6,106 bases of DNA. Source: an uncultured Rikenella sp. (GTDB taxonomy: Bacteria > Bacteroidota > Bacteroidia > Bacteroidales > Rikenellaceae). Every line of letters begins with the position of its first letter. The first letter of the stretch is position 1. The DNA lies in the NCBI RefSeq assembly GCF_910577125.1, contig NZ_CAJTMN010000108.1, positions 1 through 6,106 of the forward strand. Reading direction: 5' to 3'. The translations under genes were made by a program, and so were the position numbers. The notes below the pieces were generated by a model, which was not told the DNA's origin, made no database searches, and worked only from the letters and a program-made list of their open reading frames with translations. Shown here piece after piece: positions 4,767 to 6,106 of this stretch.

Positions 4767-5462
4767 ATGATACGTTTTCGCAGAACCGGCCTCAGGATGA
4801 TCCTGGGGCTGGCGACTTTGGTAACGGGGTGCGGAGGAACGGGAGTGGGAATAGAGCCGGAGAAAAACGAGTGGCTGGAGGCGACGCGGGAGTTGGTCGG
4901 AGAGATGTGCGAGCTGGCGCGGAACGAAGAGGCGGCGGAGTGGTTCACAAGCAATGCGGGGCTGTTGGATCGCATGCGGGAGATGGGAGAGGGAACGTAC
5001 GATCGGCCGCGGAAGGGATGGGTGGCGGAGGTGTCGGACGAGGTGTTGCAGGAGGGATTGCTGGCTTTGTCGAAAACGGAGTTCGCGGAGGAGGAAGAGG
5101 AGATCAGGGAGATTCCGAAGGTGCTGCGCAACCGGATCAATCCATCGCTGCTGGTTTCGGCTTTCCAGGCTATGGGACAGGAGAGTACGGAGCTGGCGGC
5201 GTATACGATACTGACGACGAGCAAAACGTATCTCCGGCCGGGGGACTGGAGGGAAAATATGCTGGTGGTGCTGGACTATGGGGGAGAATATGCGGTGGCG
5301 GCGGCGTTCTGGGAGTCGGGAGAGGGGACGGTGACGGGATCGGTGGGTTTCGTCAGGGCGGAGGTGGCTGCGAAATTGTGCGAGGCGCTGGAGGAGTGGG
5401 GGGTAAAGAAGGGAGTGATACGGAGGTTGTCGGAGGATGATTTACGGGGAAAATCTTTATGA
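4767..5462 (+). CDS. Putative lipoprotein of unknown function
   Basis: I do not recognise a family in this 231-residue protein. The N-terminus is a clear type II signal: basic MIRFRR, a hydrophobic stretch (about 10-20) and the lipobox VTGC with the lipidated Cys at 22. The residues after Cys (GGTGVG) lack the acidic surface-export signal common in Bacteroidota, so a periplasm-facing location is more likely. The mature part is rich in Glu, with an acidic run at about 108-112, and appears mostly helical, with Trp and Leu spread through it and no metal or catalytic motif. It begins 6 bp after the sulfatase stop codon and its TGA overlaps the ATG of the next gene (ATGA, 5459-5462), so translation of the pair is probably coupled. 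Codons are strongly G-ending. It may be a lineage-specific partner of its neighbours. Confidence 0.8.
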   Translation: MIRFRRTGLRMILGLATLVTGCGGTGVGIEPEKNEWLEATRELVGEMCELARNEEAAEWFTSNAGLLDRMREMGEGTYDRPRKGWVAEVSDEVLQEGLLALSKTEFAEEEEEIREIPKVLRNRINPSLLVSAFQAMGQESTELAAYTILTTSKTYLRPGDWRENMLVVLDYGGEYAVAAAFWESGEGTVTGSVGFVRAEVAAKLCEALEEWGVKKGVIRRLSEDDLRGKSL

Positions 5463-5941
5463 ATTTCAGGGAAATACGCCGGCAGGATCGCTTGTGGGAC
5501 GAGGCGATGGCCAAGGATCTGTTAGAGTCGGGAGAGTTCGGCTTTCTGGCGATGTGCGCGCCGGAGGGCTATGGGTACGGGATTCCGATGAGCTATGTCT
5601 ATCGGCGGGAAAAAGATTGCATCTATTTCCACTGCGCGCCGGAGGGGCACAAAATCGATGCGATCGGGGCGAATGATCGGGTGAGCTTCTGTGTGGTGGG
5701 AAAAACGCGGGTGGTGCCGTACTCGACGGGGTACGAGTCGGTGCATGTGTTCGGCAGGATCGCCCAAGTGACTGATGAGGGGGAGCGTTGGGAGGCGCTC
5801 GTAGCTCTGCGGGAGAAGTACAATCCGGAGCTGGGGCTGGTTCCGGAAGAGGACCCATACATCCGGAGGTCGTTCGATCGAACGGCGGTTTTGCGTTTGA
5901 ATATCGAGCATCTCGCGGCCAAATCCAAAAGGGTGCCGTGA
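5459..5941 (+). CDS. Pyridoxamine 5'-phosphate oxidase family flavoprotein, NimA-like
   Basis: A 160-residue protein of the PNPOx-like split-barrel, FMN-binding superfamily, closest by eye to the NimA-type group. Typical marks are 'GIPMSYVY' (41-48), 'IYFHCAPEGHKIDAI' (55-69), 'RVSFCVV' (74-80) and 'SVHVFGRI' (94-101). Length matches the NimA group. It lacks a signal peptide, so it is cytoplasmic and probably a dimer with FMN at the interface. Some Nim proteins in Bacteroides reduce 5-nitroimidazoles and give metronidazole resistance, but most chromosomal relatives have no shown role, so resistance cannot be claimed here. The start is fixed by the ATGA overlap with the lipoprotein gene. It is the last clear gene of the operon; its GTGA end could couple to a possible small open frame. 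The link to the sulfatase is not obvious. Confidence 0.88.
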   Translation: MNFREIRRQDRLWDEAMAKDLLESGEFGFLAMCAPEGYGYGIPMSYVYRREKDCIYFHCAPEGHKIDAIGANDRVSFCVVGKTRVVPYSTGYESVHVFGRIAQVTDEGERWEALVALREKYNPELGLVPEEDPYIRRSFDRTAVLRLNIEHLAAKSKRVP

Positions 5942-6030
5942 CCCGACGATTGGCGTTGCGGGTGTTTTATTGCGGGTGTTATACGGTCACCGGAGTCGGG
6001 CTCTGGTGGCTGTTTTATTTTAAGGGGTAG
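5938..6030 (+). CDS. Possible 30-residue membrane peptide
   Basis: A GTG at 5938-5940 overlaps the TGA of the NimA-like gene (GTGA) and opens a 30-codon frame ending TAG at 6028-6030. The peptide starts basic (VTRR), continues with a hydrophobic, aromatic and Cys-rich stretch (LALRVFYCGCY, then GLWWLFYF) and ends in Lys-Gly. This fits one short membrane segment. The 4-bp overlap repeats the coupling seen upstream. Against it: the codons span an 11-bp direct repeat, the start is GTG, and 30 codons can arise by chance. It may be a simple untranslated tail of the operon. Confidence 0.25.
   Translation: MTRRLALRVFYCGCYTVTGVGLWWLFYFKG
5956..5980 (+). repeat. Tandem pair of the TTGCGGGTGTT repeat
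   Basis: TTGCGGGTGTT occurs at 5956-5966 and again at 5970-5980, 14 bp apart, beginning 14 bp after the stop codon of the NimA-like gene. The same word follows the NUDIX stop (1409-1420). No secondary structure is evident. Confidence 0.6.
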
Positions 6031-6106
6031 GTGCGTCTCCGCCCCGGGCTTCCGCCATCGGGATACGGGCACGTTGTGGCTCATCGGCAGCAGCGGAAAC
6101 AGCTAC
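6029..6106 (+). other. Possible fragment of a FISUMP/DUF1566-type (C-type-lectin-like) domain, runs off the window
   Basis: In the frame of the NimA-like gene, codons stay open from 5942 to the window end. From 6029 the translation reads RCVSAPG, then FRHRDTGTLW and LIGSSGNSY. This resembles the pattern G-[FY]-R-x-x-x-[TS]-G-x-L-x-x-[VI]-G-S-x-G-x-Y found in FISUMP/DUF1566 lectin-fold proteins of Bacteroidota, and 'RCV' is a usual end of such domains. No ATG start lies in frame after the preceding stop, so this may be a gene fragment, a repeat copy or a template or variable repeat of a diversity-generating retroelement. The match is by memory of the motif and covers only about 25 residues. 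Confidence 0.35.

Noticed and set aside
5623..6084. 153-codon minus-strand frame at the right end
   Set aside because: Mostly antisense to the NimA-like gene, with no domain features.

Overview
The window looks like chromosomal DNA from a GC-rich member of the Bacteroidota. A Rikenellaceae/Alistipes-like genome is my best guess, inferred from family content and base composition rather than proven. The strongest sign of the phylum is promoter structure: a tRNA-Pro gene is preceded by a perfect TTTG / 19-bp spacer / TAnnTTTG promoter, the Bacteroidota form, and the start codons show no clear Shine-Dalgarno sequences. The proteins also fit: a Ser-type (anaerobe-style) sulfatase, a YhcH-family protein and a NimA-like flavoprotein.

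Left part (1-1665): pyrE (orotate phosphoribosyltransferase) on the minus strand and a NUDIX hydrolase on the plus strand are divergent, with only 12 bp between their start codons. The NUDIX promoter therefore probably lies inside the pyrE 5' coding region. A hairpin follows the NUDIX gene. Next come the tRNA-Pro(CGG) gene with its own promoter and an excellent intrinsic terminator (13-bp stem plus T run).

Middle part (1666-2542): about 880 bp with no credible gene. It is built from palindromes. At least five related units lie in tandem. Four share GC-rich outer arms, a CTTAAGAGG-like motif and an inner palindrome whose sequence differs from unit to unit. The fifth has only the outer arms. 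Most of the region (1708-2318) is bounded by a perfect 17-bp inverted repeat. This is the most unusual part of the window and looks like a cluster of dispersed palindromic repeats or a non-autonomous element.

Right part (2543-6106): after a TATATTTG -7 box, four plus-strand genes form a probable operon: YhcH/NanQ-type protein, secreted sulfatase, an unrecognised lipoprotein, and a PNPOx/NimA-like flavoprotein. The spacings are 49 bp, 6 bp and a 4-bp ATGA overlap. The first two genes suggest processing of sulfated or amino-sugar glycans, for example host mucin glycans; the role of the last two is unknown. A possible 30-residue membrane peptide overlaps the last stop codon. At the right edge, an open frame without a visible start reads like part of a FISUMP/DUF1566 C-type-lectin-like domain and runs out of the window.
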